From the NCBI GenBank assembly GCA_963942565.1, contig OZ012695.1:12775348-12839347 (forward strand): a DNA stretch of 64,000 nt. Direction: 5' to 3'. Under the pieces are notes generated by a model that did no database searches, was not told the origin of the DNA, and saw only the letters and a program-made list of their open reading frames with translations. Both the position numbers and the translations under genes were made by a program. This DNA comes from Maea johnstoni (Eukaryota > Annelida > Polychaeta > Spionida > Magelonidae). Positions 1 to 13,831 of this stretch are shown in pieces. The first letter of the stretch is position 1; each line of letters begins with the position of its first letter.

Positions 1-399
1 GCACTTCCCTGAGTTCAAAACACCCTGGGGACTTCAGGTGCTCAGGAAACAGCCATCTCAACACAATTTTGTTGATTGCTATTACCATTGCAGGAAGTGA
101 ATCTGAGGAGCTAATAATCAATCAGTCAGGTAATGCAATTGACCTGGCTAGTACTGTCAATCTAAGGAACACTTTCCCTGATGTGTTTGCAAGTCTAGTT
201 TTGGGATTTTAAAACTCTTGAGGGAAGTCATTTGATACCAACCTTTTCCAGCTATCATACAAACAACCAAAATGAAGAGTTGTATGACCCTGATGTTCAG
301 GATATAGAATAAATAATCAACAAATTAAAGGGTCTGGCAGAAACCAACGTATCCATTACAAATGTGTGCACTTTTATCTCTCTCCCTTTCTCAGCCATT
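1..399. other. no gene seen, left edge
   Basis: AT-rich sequence with no open frame, repeat or splice-flanked exon that I can support. It lies downstream of the THAP-like sequence on the - strand and could be its 3' flank. Confidence 0.4.
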
Positions 400-823
400 T
401 TATTGTAGTCCCTCTAAAGAGAAATTGTCATCCAACAACTTGATGTAACAGATCTGGCCTTCTTTTTTTGTGCGATCTGGGCCCTTTTTTCTCTCTTGTT
501 GAATATGGCTCTGTGTGGTATTAATATTAAATGCTGTAGACGCTGCACCAGGTTTCAAGCGTTTAAACCTCCTAAATCCAAGTCTGTTTGTAGTTCAGCC
601 TCAAAACAAGATTCCTCAAAATGTTCATGACAAACTGTTTGGGCTCCACTAAATGAGTAGTTCTTCACTGTCCATCCTGTCCCAATTTTGAATAGCCATC
701 CTGCTGCTAAATGCTTCTTTTCTGGTTTAATCCTTGGGTTAGGAATGGAGAAAAAGGAAATCCCCTTTCCTTTTCCCTTGTCAGATCTGTTACATAGCAT
801 CCATAAGCAGCACAAATCACCAT
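400..823 (-). pseudogene. THAP zinc-finger domain sequence, frame-disrupted
   Basis: Read on the - strand from an ATG at 823 the sequence begins M-V-I-C-A-A-Y-G-C, the usual start of a THAP domain (C2CH zinc finger, DNA binding). A second frame continues with NRSDKGKGKGISFF, GWLFKIGTGWTVKNYSFS and the hallmark VCHEHFEESCFE, which is the C-x2-H-F end of the THAP finger. A third frame then gives FKRLKPGAASTAFNI, the usual basic tail after the finger, and runs to a stop near 400. Reading all of it needs two frame changes, one just after the first Cys pair (about 2 nt extra) and one near 575, so the copy looks dead unless there are sequence errors. THAP domains occur in host transcription factors and in P-element transposases; nothing here separates the two. 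The match to the THAP pattern is clear by eye; the pseudogene status is inference. Confidence 0.65.
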
Positions 824-934
824 TTTCACAACATAGTTCTCCCAGTCTCATATGCACACTACACAGTATGTGGCAGCTCTGCAGACAGGAAGTGTGTTTG
901 TGACATCATAAACTGGCTGTCAGATGGATTCTGG

Positions 935-965
935 CAGGGCATTGTGGGATACAATGGCGCCCATG
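935..965 (-). promoter_or_regulatory. promoter-like motif cluster upstream of THAP sequence
   Basis: About 115 bp upstream of the THAP ATG there is GCATTGTGGGA, similar to the reverse complement of the ZNF143/THAP11 promoter motif, followed by ACAATGGCGCCC, close to the YY1 motif. Both are common in housekeeping promoters. Position fits a promoter for the - strand THAP sequence. Motif matches are imperfect and read by eye. Confidence 0.3.
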
Positions 966-1116
966 GTGTTCAGCTGGGATGGCTGGTTGGGGGTGGTAAT
1001 TAAGTGCAATTTCACAGGTAGGGAAGCCAAACAGTATTCAGGTGAACAGGGACAGTAAAGTACACATATCAAAGTATGTTCTCAGCATATAATAGCCTGA
1101 AGGTGTAATTGTCCTT

Positions 1117-1225
1117 TAAGTTGGCGTTTATTTTCAACGCCATCTTTGTGTAGATATATTTTTTATGTGATGTTAAATTTGGCGTTGACGGGCATTCGCC
1201 AAAAAATGCCAAATTAAAAACCACG
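1117..1225. repeat. small inverted-repeat element (GGCG/CGCC words)
   Basis: The sequence starts TTAAGTTGGCG and ends CGCCAAATTAA, with further TTGGCGTTGA, CAACGCC and CGCCAAAA words inside, so that the two halves can fold on each other. Looks like a ~105-bp MITE or its remnant. I found no second copy in the window. Confidence 0.4.
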
Positions 1226-2037
1226 CCAAATTAACCAGTTATACAGTAGTTATTTCTTAGTAGGTCATGAATACTTCAGGAAAATGACTGCATTAACGAA
1301 GGATTGCTGTGCTAGTATATCATTTAGCTGGGATCAGTGTTAAACATATATATGTATATATATGTGAAGTTAAAAAATATTTTCAGGGATCCTTCCAACC
1401 TACGAACACTTTTAACTTAAACTTGTCCAATCAGCAAAATGTTCATGTTTGTAGCAAAACAAGCCTAGTGGAATTAATATAGCTTAACAAAAATAAAAAT
1501 AAATACCACCAAATTATTGTGGGTATTTGGTATAGAGTCTTTTCATACAATTCAAAGATTATTAAAGCACTCGTTCATTAATGCTTAAAAACAAAACCAC
1601 ATACAGAGCTAATTAAGTAATAATTACCAACTTATCCTTTACCTAGGCATGTTAAGAAGGTTGCACGAAAAATATGGCATGAATGTCATAAAAGTTGTTT
1701 GGTGCATTTGTCACTTTAAAGAATAGCCCACTAGCTGTTTCAGAATTGGTAACTAATGGCCCCTAGTAAAGAAGAAGGCCATGCAGCGATTGAGTGATAT
1801 GTTTCATTCCTGTTTTCATGCATATATGAATAAAATAGTCCCCCTTTCTGTAACCCAGGAGCTATTTAAGGAAAGTGTAATTTTCTCTCCAAGGTCTTGC
1901 GTAGCCTGTGATTAGGCATCATCAACTATTTACCTGATCTCTACCTGGTACAGGTGGCCAGCTTAACCCCTTCACAACCTAATTGCTCTCTGCCCTTAGC
2001 TAGGGGAAGTGTTTTGAATGATGGACTTTGTGGCATA
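1226..2037. other. no gene seen
   Basis: AT-rich spacer. No coding frame with exon character and no repeat found apart from a short TATA-rich run near 1340. Confidence 0.4.
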
Positions 2038-2356
2038 ATCTTAGCCAGCACCTTGTGTCTGGGCATCTTTTGGATAGTCATTCCATTAAAAAGCACCCCT
2101 CAGGACACCTAATTTTTTTTGTTAGGAATTTCTTAGAAAGTCAATCTCAAGCATATAATTGGATTTTTTCATCTAGGTATTATTCCCATGACATTGCATA
2201 AGGATATTTTGCCTTATTTTGATAAATGTATACGTATGTATGTATATGGTTGAAATCTGAGTATATATTGTGATCCACCTCAAAAATGTGCCAGACGCCC
2301 CAAAATTTTACAATTGCCAATTTTAGGCATCCAGTTTCTAGATCCTTGCTAAGACC
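2038..2356 (-). mobile_element. family B MITE, copy B1
   Basis: Begins ATCTTAGCCAGC and ends TTGCTAAGACC, the inverted termini shared by family B. Inner words (CACCCCTCAGGACACC, CCAAAATTTTACAATTGCC) match the other copies in reverse order. No coding capacity; a non-autonomous DNA transposon by structure. Confidence 0.6.
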
Positions 2357-2653
2357 CTGGAGGTCACCTTTCCTTAAAGACCACCTGTTCAACCAAACAT
2401 GACCAGATTGGATTTCACCTTTGCGGTGAACACCATCTTCAATTTAACCCACGTGGCTGCCAACTCTTTGCAGGTTTGGTCATAGTTCATTTAAACAAAA
2501 TTTTGATTTTAAGCAATTTTAGATTCATGTTTTTAAAATTGAAATTGTATGGGAATGATTTGTCAGGGTTTGAGGTCACTAAGGACCTAGATAGGGTTAA
2601 TACACATGAAAGGGTTAAAAACTCCCCCTCCTTTTCATCCAATAGGACATTAT

Positions 2654-4560
<1,907 letters not shown>

Positions 4561-4566
4561 AGAAGT

Positions 4567-4623
4567 CATACACAGGTAAAAATTGACGGAACCGTATGGG
4601 CCCGTAAACTTCTACCTGTGTAT
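4567..4623. repeat. short inverted repeat / hairpin
   Basis: ATACACAGGTA near 4567 is matched by TACCTGTGTAT near 4613, around a ~40-nt loop. It directly precedes the 119-bp tandem repeat. Confidence 0.5.
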
Positions 4624-4925
4624 CAGATACATATTACTTAGACTGTATATAACATTAAACCATCAACAGTGTTGTTGGACTAGGTATCTTTGAATTCTAA
4701 ATGTATTTCATTGATAAAGTTGCCCTAGCTCATTCAGAATTTCAGATACATATTACGTAGACTGTATAACATGAAACCATCAGCGGTGTTGTTGTACATG
4801 GAATCTTTCAATCCTAAATGTAGTTCATTGATAAAGTTGGCATAGCTCATTCAGAATTTCAGATTTTCTCGTCTATACAGTCTAACATGAAACCTTCAAC
4901 AGTGTTATTGTACATGGTATTTTGC
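4622..4925. repeat. ~119-bp tandem repeat, 2.6 copies
   Basis: Units begin CAGATACATATTAC (4624, 4743) and share ACATTAAACCATCA, TTCATTGATAAAGTTG and GCTCATTCAGAATTTCAGAT. The third unit from about 4860 is shorter and more diverged. Confidence 0.75.
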
Positions 4926-5121
4926 ACTTGGACAAAGATAGAGATTGAAATTACATTATGTCAGATTTCAATCGATGGAATATCAATTTATGCTAGCATC
5001 AGGCTGCAACCTGGTGTTGATTTTTCAGGTGACCTACTGAACAAGTGCTGCCTTAATAATTGATCTCAGTCTGTCCTTATTGTCAGACACAACTACAATT
5101 CAGTTTGAAAACCATGGTGAA

Positions 5122-5329
5122 TTAAACCTTCCGATGGTTATGCTACTTTCGCTCAAAGCACAAGGATGCAAAGATGTTTGATAACTATCTAAACCTTGTC
5201 ATGTTGGTATCTATGCTCTCACTGACTACTCTCAGGTGAGTACCCATGTGGCAGGGTTACACTCATTTTTCAGGTGTTTCGCATCATTTAGTATAATTAG
5301 CAAAATTATCCACCCAGCATAAGGGTTAA
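5122..5329 (+). mobile_element. family A TTAA-MITE, copy A1
   Basis: Family A is ~210 bp, begins TTAACCCTTCCAATGCTGAG, ends CAGCATAAGGGTTAA, and is bounded by TTAA, which is the target site of piggyBac-type transposases. Diagnostic inner words are CAAGGATGCAAAGAT, GAGTACCCATGTG and GGCCAAATTAGCCACC. This copy is diverged (AAACCTTCCGATGG at its start) but has TTAA at both ends. It has no coding frame, so it would have depended on a transposase made elsewhere. The family link to piggyBac is inference from TTAA. Confidence 0.75.
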
Positions 5330-5888
5330 AGAGACATTAATATAAATGTTTTGTTTCTTCTGTCGAAGGACCATTTTTAATCATCTACTTTCAAATAAAT
5401 TTCTCCATGGCTAATTTTTAGTAAGTACTGTTATTTCATAAACATTTTAGTCAATCAGTAAAAATGAAATACAAAGTTTTTTTTTAATTTTTGCATAAAA
5501 CTTTAAACTTTCATTATAGTTTGTATGGGTCTCATACATTGCCGTTCAGAGGAGTCAATTGTTTAACTATAGTACCAATAGTCCAAACGATCCATTCATG
5601 CCTGATCACATGCAGGGAAACAAATATATGTGCAATATAGCAATAGTCAGCAATTGACAAATATAGCAATTCTCAGATTTTATCCGATATAGGATCGATA
5701 CACTAACATCAGGGCGCCACCTGCATGGTGTTGTTTTTTCAGTTGGTTTAATCAGAAATGCACCGATCAAGTAGGGCTTACAATCTATGTATTGGAAACC
5801 ATGTGGTACAGTTATAGTAAGCATGGGCCTGTATTGTTATGGACTTGATTGATTTGTGTAGTGTAAACCAATACAATGTCACACACAT

Positions 5889-5891
<3 letters not shown>
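5330..5891. other. no gene seen
   Basis: AT-rich spacer between A1 and the TA microsatellite. No support for coding. Confidence 0.4.
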
Positions 5892-5985
<94 letters not shown>

Positions 5986-6064
5986 GTATATGATATACAT
6001 ATATATTATACATATACATATATATATGATATACATATATATATATATTATGTAAATATGTATT
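5892..6064. repeat. (TA)n microsatellite with degenerate flank
   Basis: Pure TA to about 5980, then TATATG/GATATACA variants, closed by a short CACACA run. Open frames of Ile-Tyr repeats are artefacts. Confidence 0.97.
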
Positions 6065-6574
6065 AACACGCACACACACATACATGCCCCTGGATTACTC
6101 CTTTAGTCAAAACTGTAATTTCATGGGTTTCCTACAGTAACACTTACCCAATCTTTCACATAACGACTTCATATTTTCTTATTGAAAATACTTGATATAT
6201 TTCTCGGTGGCAAACTGTAATTCACTTGCTAGCTAAGGCCACCTGCCTTTCCACAGAACTCTTTATTTGTACATGACACTTATCTTGAGAGCTATAATGT
6301 TATGTATATGTTAATGAAATGGCAATATGTTAAATATGTTAATGTGCTGTTTCTCAATGTGTACCCAGCAGGCATTTTCCTGGCCCACACTGCAGTCTCT
6401 TAGTGGAGACAATCATGCATATTGTAGCTGATAATTACCTGCTCAAGGCCCAATAAGCGCCCAGGCAGTTTCCTGTCTCAGAGATCGCTCCAGCCATTGT
6501 CATATCATAGGCTAACAATTATCTGCTGGGGGGATCAATTAAGCTGATTGCTTGATCCTCAGCCACTAACTCAT

Positions 6575-6790
6575 GACTAAGCTCTTAGTCCCTGAAAAGT
6601 TATATATTACTGTATATCACCATTCCATTTTGAAAGACCGCCTGGAAATGTAGATGGTAAAAACCTATATGGATGACATCCACTGGATGGATGTAGGCTC
6701 CTAGTCACTGAAAAGTTATATTATATTAATACCTTTCCCTTTTGAAAGGCAGCCTAGACATCTAGATAGTAAAAATCAATGTGTTATGAC
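6575..6790. repeat. direct duplication, ~115 bp unit
   Basis: TTAGTCCCTGAAAAGTTATA (6589) with CCATTTTGAAAGACCGCCT recurs as TAGTCACTGAAAAGTTATA (6702) with CCCTTTTGAAAGGCAGCCT. Two diverged copies in tandem. Confidence 0.65.
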
Positions 6791-9056
6791 AAATACATTT
6801 ATTGAACTCAGTCTGTCAGAGTCCAGGCTGCTACCAGAGACTTCAACTCAATAATATATGTCTCTACCTACTGTATAACACTTTAATATGCAGTGTCAAA
6901 TGTCTAGCTGAAACATAGATTTAGCAGACATTTGCTGCACTCTGTTATAGCTAGATTAATAAGCCCACTAAATAAACTAGTTATACAGCACATTTGTTGT
7001 CATCTCGATCATTTTCCCTCTGAGTCTGAGCTGGTCCTTTTTCACTCAGTATTGTACTCCTGTGTGACATCTATTGACAACAGTTGAACTCCTCATTCCT
7101 GCATAATGCACTCGTTATACGTCAAACTATTCACGCGTATTTCACCGCCATTTCCTGTTAAATCTACGAGATGATTATTGGCCATTGTGCTCTGAAGAAA
7201 CCAATTCTACATTATGAGTGCCTGTCATCCTCGCACTCAATCAGCGAGGATGTATCTGTCCCTGCGGCAATGAGGCATTGAGGAGTTTATGCCTTCAGTG
7301 GATAATTGCTACTCATTGATACAGAGATCGGGTGCTCCAGGTGACAGATGATATGGCAAGGAAACCTACTAGTAGGAGGATATTGCTTGGATATATTCTG
7401 TTGTGGGTTTTGGTCAATTTTATGAATTATTTCAAAGATTTTTTCTTTCTTCTTTGCATTATAACAATGAATCTGTCATTGTTTGATTTTACACCTCTTT
7501 GTTTGGGTGATTATGGTACGACTTTGGTCGATTTTATAAAATATATCAAAACTTTTCCCTTCTTTGCCAGATAATGAATATGTCATTGTTTGACTATATA
7601 CCTCTTTGTTTAGGTGATTTTAGGATTGAAAAGAGTTTTAAATTAAAAGGAATTGACCCTGTCAGGCACCTAATTAGTTTGTGCTGGTATTGCAAAATGC
7701 ATTCTTATTGGGAGTACTGTAATTACTTTGATTTGTTGTGAATAGTGGGTAGGGGGGAGGGGTTCCTGTTACCACCTTTGTGATGCATTTATCTAGATTT
7801 GACAGGTGGGGGAGTGAGGATATTAAGTATTATAGGCTGTCATCAACATTCTTATTAGAATTCACTATAATGGGCAATGTTGGCCCTATGCCCAAGAGTC
7901 CATACAATATTTCAAAATATTGTATATTATAAAAAAAAAATTGCAATAAGCTTATATTAAATCCTGATCTGCTAGCAAGCAAATGCTCATAGTAATACTT
8001 TAAAAGCCTAAAATAAGCATTTGTCTCCTGTAACGGTCCAGAAAAATGAGGATGATAGGCAGGTAAATATTTTCGGGGGGATTAGTTATTTTTCAAACAA
8101 TGCATGCATATGTCATGGCAGCTGTATCTGTAACTAGTGTAGGGTTCTAATCCTGTATTCATGTTGATTAGGAAACGGGAGGGCAGACAAAATATAACTG
8201 TCGCAATATTTTCGAGTAAAAACTTGATAGGGTCACGTTAGGGGAAACAAACAATTTATTTAGGCCTTATCTCTACTGATAGAGAGATCAAACCTACTCC
8301 AGCATTGCTGTAAGCCACCTGAACTGTGAACATTAAAGATAGATAGGGATGAAGTAATGTTACATGAAATAGTTGACCTCATTGTCGGTTCCTCCAATAC
8401 AGTAATTATTCCCCAGTTCTCTCTTGAGAGGGGATGCTTCATGATCAAGAGATAGAAAGATTATGAATTATTGCTTGATTGTAGGAAGAGAGGCATGTAG
8501 AAATCTACATACTCCAACCTGCATTTCACCATTTAAATAAAATGGGGAAATAGTTTAGAATTTAAAGACCCCTAAACTTTGGTACAACAAAATATGTTTT
8601 TTGGACCCAGGAATAATCTTTGCGCAATATTCTTCGATATTTCTTAAATATTCCTTAAGTATTTCATTATACAGTAGGGCTTAGAGTAAGACAAAATTAA
8701 AATTATAGTATCACAATTCTACATTATTTTAATATATAAAACGTTTAAAGGCGTGACTATTTTTATTGACTAAACCAACCATCTTTTGGAGTATATGTTT
8801 ATTAGAGAAATGTTTAATCATATCCCAATCATGCAACAACTCAATTTACTTTCTTTAGCATTGGTAGTTTGACTCCTCAGTCCATATATTTGAAACAAAA
8901 ATATGATATTTAGTAAAAGACAACATTTGTCAAGGAACTCTCAGCTAGGATGGGTTTACCCATTAAATGCTTATTTGTTCCTCCAGAGACATATGTACAA
9001 GTTTACAGATTGAGAGACTGGAAATTCCTGGTTTCTCTGTAAATTTTTCGCCTGGA
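6791..9056. other. no gene seen
   Basis: 2.3 kb of AT-rich sequence. The 80-codon frame near 7332-7574 is rich in Phe and Tyr and has no recognisable domain. Nothing else is supported. Confidence 0.35.
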
Positions 9057-9230
9057 TCTATGATACTTTTGAGAATACCTTAGGCATTGAAACAAATTTT
9101 ACACAGTACTTGAATATGCATTATTGGTATTGTTTTGATCAACATTAAATATCCTTTAAATATTTTTCCAATTACAGGTGCGCTTTTGCTTGAAAGATTT
9201 CAATCCAAATTGTTAGGCTGCTATTGGTAG
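9057..9230. repeat. family C-like fragment
   Basis: TATGATACTTTTGAGAATA, TTGATCAACATTAAATATCC and GCTTGAAAGATTTCAATCC correspond to the middle of family C copies at 40.9 and 46.1 kb. Ends not identified. Confidence 0.45.
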
Positions 9231-9578
9231 CTGACTAGGCGTTATATACCAGGCTACCTGCAGGCACCTGTGGCTTTACTTAACCTATACATGCGGAGGT
9301 TGGTCAACCTAGGAGTATATCTTATGTAAACATTGCTAACGGTTTCCTGGAAGGAAGCTTGACTGGGATTTCTAATTAGGTTTCTGTGTAGGGAGTCAAG
9401 AGGGCGTAAAGGGTAGTATAATCAGCATCTTCAGATACTAATGATTGATCATGGTGAACTCCCCTCACAATTCACAGCCTGGATAACAGAGGGTTTCCTG
9501 GCTGTGAATAAGGGTTATACTCCAGCCAAACAACCCATTTAATCATAAGAATTCCCCTGCAATTAGGGTCATCTGCTT

Positions 9579-9800
9579 TTAACCCATTCGTGCTTATAAG
9601 AACTAGTCATCTCCATCTATGATACTTCTCACAATAATTTTGAGATTGAAAATGTTTTGACAAAATATTTGAAGGAGAGTTGTTGGTATTGTTCTAATTG
9701 ACATTTCTCCTTCAAATACTTGCCCGTCTTTGCTTTTGGTCCTGAAGATATATGTGATCAACAAGGGAAATGGATGTAATGTTTGTTCATCCAATAGCAG
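9579..9800 (+). mobile_element. family C TTAA-MITE, copy C1
   Basis: Family C starts TTAACCCATTMATGC and ends GCATTAATGGGTTAA, contains an internal palindromic stretch around CAAATATTT, and is bounded by TTAA. Here the left end TTAACCCATTCGTGCTT and the middle (GATACTTCTCACAATAA, TATTTGAAGGAGAG, CTCCTTCAAATACTT) are present. The right end is not clear. Confidence 0.6.
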
Positions 9801-10110
9801 TTACCTCCTGAAGCCTGAATGTTGGTATATACATAGGTACTGAGTCCTGTTTCATTACATGCATGAATGAATACCAACTATTTCACTCTCAAATACTTGG
9901 ACTGATTTTACAACTTCCTGAACAAGACTTGAAGTTACTGGTATGTGTCACTTGTTAAAGATTTAGATGTCCAAAGAAGGGATCTGAACTGCCCTAGCTA
10001 TCTACAATAGATGGATGTTACGTTTGTTTATGCTATAGCTGTAACCTCCTGAAGCCATGTTGGTGTACATATAGGCACTGAGTCCTGTTATAATGACATG
10101 CGTGAGTGGG
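9775..10110 (+). repeat. direct repeat pair, ~80 bp each, 235 bp apart
   Basis: TTACCTCCTGAAGCC with GGTACTGAGTCCTGTT (9799 on) recurs as GTAACCTCCTGAAGCC with GGCACTGAGTCCTGTT (10038 on). Both are preceded by ATGGATGT and a GTTTGTT word. Confidence 0.65.
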
Positions 10111-10138
10111 CAGCAAGTGTTTCCCTATTGTCCTCTTA

Positions 10139-10157
10139 GGGGGGGGGGGGGGGGGGG
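10139..10157 (+). repeat. poly-G run, 19 nt
   Basis: Uninterrupted G19. It stands just upstream of a GC-richer stretch with regulatory-like motifs. Confidence 0.95.
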
Positions 10158-10179
10158 TTCCCTTGCCTCCCTCTGTGAA

Positions 10180-10237
10180 TGAGTCACTGGAGCATCACAG
10201 TGGTGTCACGTTGCTAAGCAACTGCCTAGCAACATGA
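10180..10237. promoter_or_regulatory. possible enhancer: AP-1-like site and RFX half-site palindrome
   Basis: TGAGTCA at about 10180 is the AP-1 core. GTTGCTAAGCAAC at 10210-10222 is a perfect inverted repeat of the RFX half-site (GTTGCT/AGCAAC, 1-nt spacer), followed within 6 bp by TAGCAACATGACAAC with further half-sites. Motif presence is seen; function is inferred. Confidence 0.35.
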
Positions 10238-10239
10238 CA

Positions 10240-11059
10240 ACAAACTTGGCAGCTGATATCCGGATAGCTGGCCGCATGCCTAAATGTATCTTTTAGAGGC
10301 CTAAGAAATATATACCCGAGAAGGAAATAGATATTCCCATCTCATTTCAAAATGTCTTTCATTTGGGTCCATAGCCTGCAGACAACCGCTTGAATTTTGG
10401 TAAACAGCTGAGAGTATATCTGAGGAAAGGACATCACAGTATTTTTAATTTTGACCTTGATCTAAAGTTTTGCAATCTGGAAGTTGAAAAAGATTAAACT
10501 CACCTTAAATGTCAAGCTTTTGAGATAGCATTCAATCTTGATATGTTTGTGGTTATAATTAAGATATTCCTTTTTCTATTTCATTCATAAATGCTAATCT
10601 TGCCTTCTAGCACCACCTCCAGTCATATGTGAACATGAATCATGAATATTGAGTGAAAACGAGAAAGTTAGAATATTTATCAATAATTCAATAACAACTA
10701 ACCAGACAAACTGTCAATCATTCAAATTGTCTGGAGCGTAAAGCAGACACAACATATCGATAGTTGTACATGGAAATGAGTTTATTTGATTAGTGTTTTT
10801 TCATGCCGGGCGTCTATAGATGGCATTATGTACTAACTGGATAGACAAGTATTTTTCATGCAACAGGAAGGCATTGAGAGAGGATCTTCTGTTAGAGTCA
10901 TTGTATTTCTATTGTTGTGAATGCATGGTTTGTTTTGTATAACAATGCAATTCTGTACTGCTCACAGGCTAATTGTTACGCTGTTTAGCGAACCATGGAG
11001 AAGTGCTTTTTTGATTTATTTCATATTCTGTTCTAGAGCTGAGATCATATATATATATA
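10240..11059. other. no gene seen
   Basis: AT-rich spacer. No coding, RNA or repeat feature supported. Confidence 0.35.
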
Positions 11060-11142
11060 GTCTTAGCCAGCATTTTTGGACACCCTTCCCCTTAAAAATT
11101 ACCCCTCAGGACACCCAATTTTTGTTTGTTTGATATTTCTCC
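11060..11142 (+). mobile_element. family B MITE, truncated copy B2
   Basis: Starts GTCTTAGCCAGC and carries ACCCCTCAGGACACCCAATT as in copy B1, then loses similarity. Only one end is present. Confidence 0.5.
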
Positions 11143-12464
11143 AGTTATGCACCTGACTAAACCACAAATTTTAAACCAAACTTAAGATTTAATCTTTTTT
11201 TTTTTGAACTTTGGGCTGTGATGCTAGTGTTTTACTTTACCTTTGGAAATATGATTTAAAGAAATAGTAATAAAGCAAAAAGAGCCATTGTTTTATTCAT
11301 TGTCCGATAGGCTATCTGCATTAACTATTAGTTTACATAGCTTCATGAGAATGGTGTGCTGGTATTTTGTTGAATTACAACCGAGGTGACTGCATGTCGT
11401 TTATATTGTTTTCGAAAGTTGATTAATTACTTGTCGTAAGTCGACATGCCTATTGGCAGCGTATGTTTCAGTGACATTTAGACAGATTAGCCAATAATCT
11501 AGCATGCATTACCTTATTGTTATAGACCATTAATTATTTCTCACGGAATGGCACTGCTAATTGAAACCATATAATGTTTACCACTGGTGTCTAGAACCAT
11601 TAGATTTTTTTTAACCAGTTCATGCCTGAGGTAGCCTGAAATTGCCTGACTATTTTTGATGTCTTCCTTATGAAAGCATATTTTGGGAAATTTTGTTTAG
11701 TAGAAATATTAAACAAAGCCAAACAAAGGATCAAACAGTTAGTCTTTTCCAGGTAGTTCTACAGAAAGGTTTATAAGTCCACTCCCCTCCCCCAAAAAGA
11801 TAAATAGATAAATGAATAAATAAATAAATGAATAAACAAATAAATAAATAGTAGATAAATAAATAAATAGAAAATAATGATATGAATATGAATGAATATA
11901 AGTTAAGTACTGCTAAGGGTCCACAGGTAAAACTGAGATGAAATGTAGGCCACCTCTTTCCTTTACAATTGGTAGCCCACATGAGGCCTGAGTAGCATCC
12001 ATGGGTGTTTTTTGAAACACCTATATTTAGTTTTCCAATGGAGCCTCTGTCTACTCCCATGTCCTATAAACCCAAAACTTTATTTTCAATGATTTAGTAG
12101 CCGATGGCTATATGTTGTTGTAAACCTACTAATATGTGGAGCCCTCTATATAGTATCAGGGTTAGGCTTGGTAGGGTATAAGGAGCTGCATGGCTAGCTG
12201 GCGCAGTGTGATACTTCCTGCTAGCATGCAGCTTGATTAAGTATTAATTAAGAAAGCTGGTGTCCGTGAGGCATTCCTTTCCTTTGTTATCTTCGCTATT
12301 GTTAACCAGCCCAGGGCTCAGGAACAGCATTTTTGGCAAGACTTTAAGTAGGGCATGTTCTTCTGACTGTTTCGGTTCATATTTGCCAAGTGGCTTAATT
12401 TGTATGAATGTTTACGAGGGCTCACCTCCTGCGAGGTTTGGATGCCAGTCTGTCCACTATAGTG
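11143..12464. other. no gene seen; AAAT-rich tract inside
   Basis: Includes a degenerate (AAAT)n tract at about 11799-11875. The 109-codon - strand frame over it is low complexity at its C-terminal end with no domain. TTAACCAGTTCATGCCTGA near 11620 resembles a family C end. Confidence 0.35.
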
Positions 12465-12574
12465 ACGTCATGCGAAACCTATTCATGCCTTATAAGTGCC
12501 AAAAATGCTTGACTTAATTTGGTGATCTTTCCAACGAAAGCAATTTTTTCAGAAAATATTTGAAGAAGAAATGT
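12465..12574 (-). repeat. family C fragment, cut by MITE A2
   Basis: CCTATTCATGCCTTA, GTGATCTTTCCAACG and AATATTTGAAGAAGAAATGTT match half of family C in reverse. The fragment stops exactly at the TTAA where copy A2 begins, suggesting A2 inserted into it. I could not find the other half beyond A2. Confidence 0.45.
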
Positions 12575-12594
12575 TTAACCCTTTCAATGCTAAG

Positions 12595-13212
12595 TATAGC
12601 TGCCAGTGAAAAGACGACTAACCAAAGGTTCTTACTGCAGGTCTTTTATTTCCAAAACCTCCGTGAAACTAGAAAAACAAGACAAAATACACATAAGCAT
12701 GTACACAAGCATTATAAGTACTATTAAATCTAAAAGACATGAAATACACATGAAATACTTCATGAATTACTACATAGTAACATACCTCTTTGGCCATGTG
12801 TTCTGCCTAGAATTCAGTCTTTCCCATTAAGCTGCTGCACAGCACTGTGTCCAGTGCAGAGTGAAGAAGTGCTGGTCACACCAGCTTATATACACCCAGA
12901 AAAGAGTAAATTTGCATACACAAAGAGGCATTTTGCATAAAGAAAGCAAGGTGCAGTACCTTATAGCGCACAAATGTAATGGTCAAGCGCTTTTGACCAA
13001 CTAACTGCCCATACCACACACAGGCTACAATGAGATACAAGCATGCGTTATTGTAATGGTCTGGCGACCCTACCACACCTAGGCTATACAGCACAGGCTC
13101 CATTGTGATGGTCTAGTGACTCCATACACACATGCAGCACAGGTATCACAGGGTAACCTAAAAATACCACTACCATACAGGGTGACCCAAAAGCATATAA
13201 CCTACTGTTACA
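12595..13212 (-). repeat. 3' LTR of the BEL/Pao element
   Basis: Near-identical to 16368-16993. It ends in TGTTACA on the + strand (TGTAACA as element start). It includes a GCTTATATACACCC word that could be the LTR's TATA box region on the + strand; this is not tested. Confidence 0.9.
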
Positions 13213-13831
13213 TGGCCCCTCAAAATAAGTATAACTTATTTTATTCAAATAGATTTCAAAACTTATAAGACAATAGACAAATCACATTCGCAAACATCGC
13301 ACCATTAAAGGCAAATATCTTTGTAATCGCAAATTAAAGACAAAATTCGCAAAACATCCAATTATTTGAGATCAATACTCATTGTAACTCATAACTCATC
13401 GCAAAACTATGACAATACAGTCTTCGCAAAAAATATAACAATACAATCTTCACAAACTCGCAAATTCATTAATTTCACCTCAATGAAACAATTACAAGAA
13501 AGTTTCTAATATAGTAAGCACACAAATTGTAAATGCACATAAACATTTTATTTCAAAACAAATACTTCATTTACAAACTCAAGTAATATGGCCCCTCGTG
13601 AGAACTTTAAACAACTTTACACTTTACAATTCTCAACAAGAAGAACCAGCTTATGTATTGGACACTCAAGAGTTGTTACCGCATTCATGCGTCTACCTTT
13701 ATTATCCAATTCTGAGCACACTTCAATTTCCTTATATACTCATCAGATCCTTTCATGACCTCTGGAACTCTGGCTAGTTTCCACTGATTTTGTGGAATAT
13801 TGTCATCTTTTTCTATGACTATATCCCCAAC

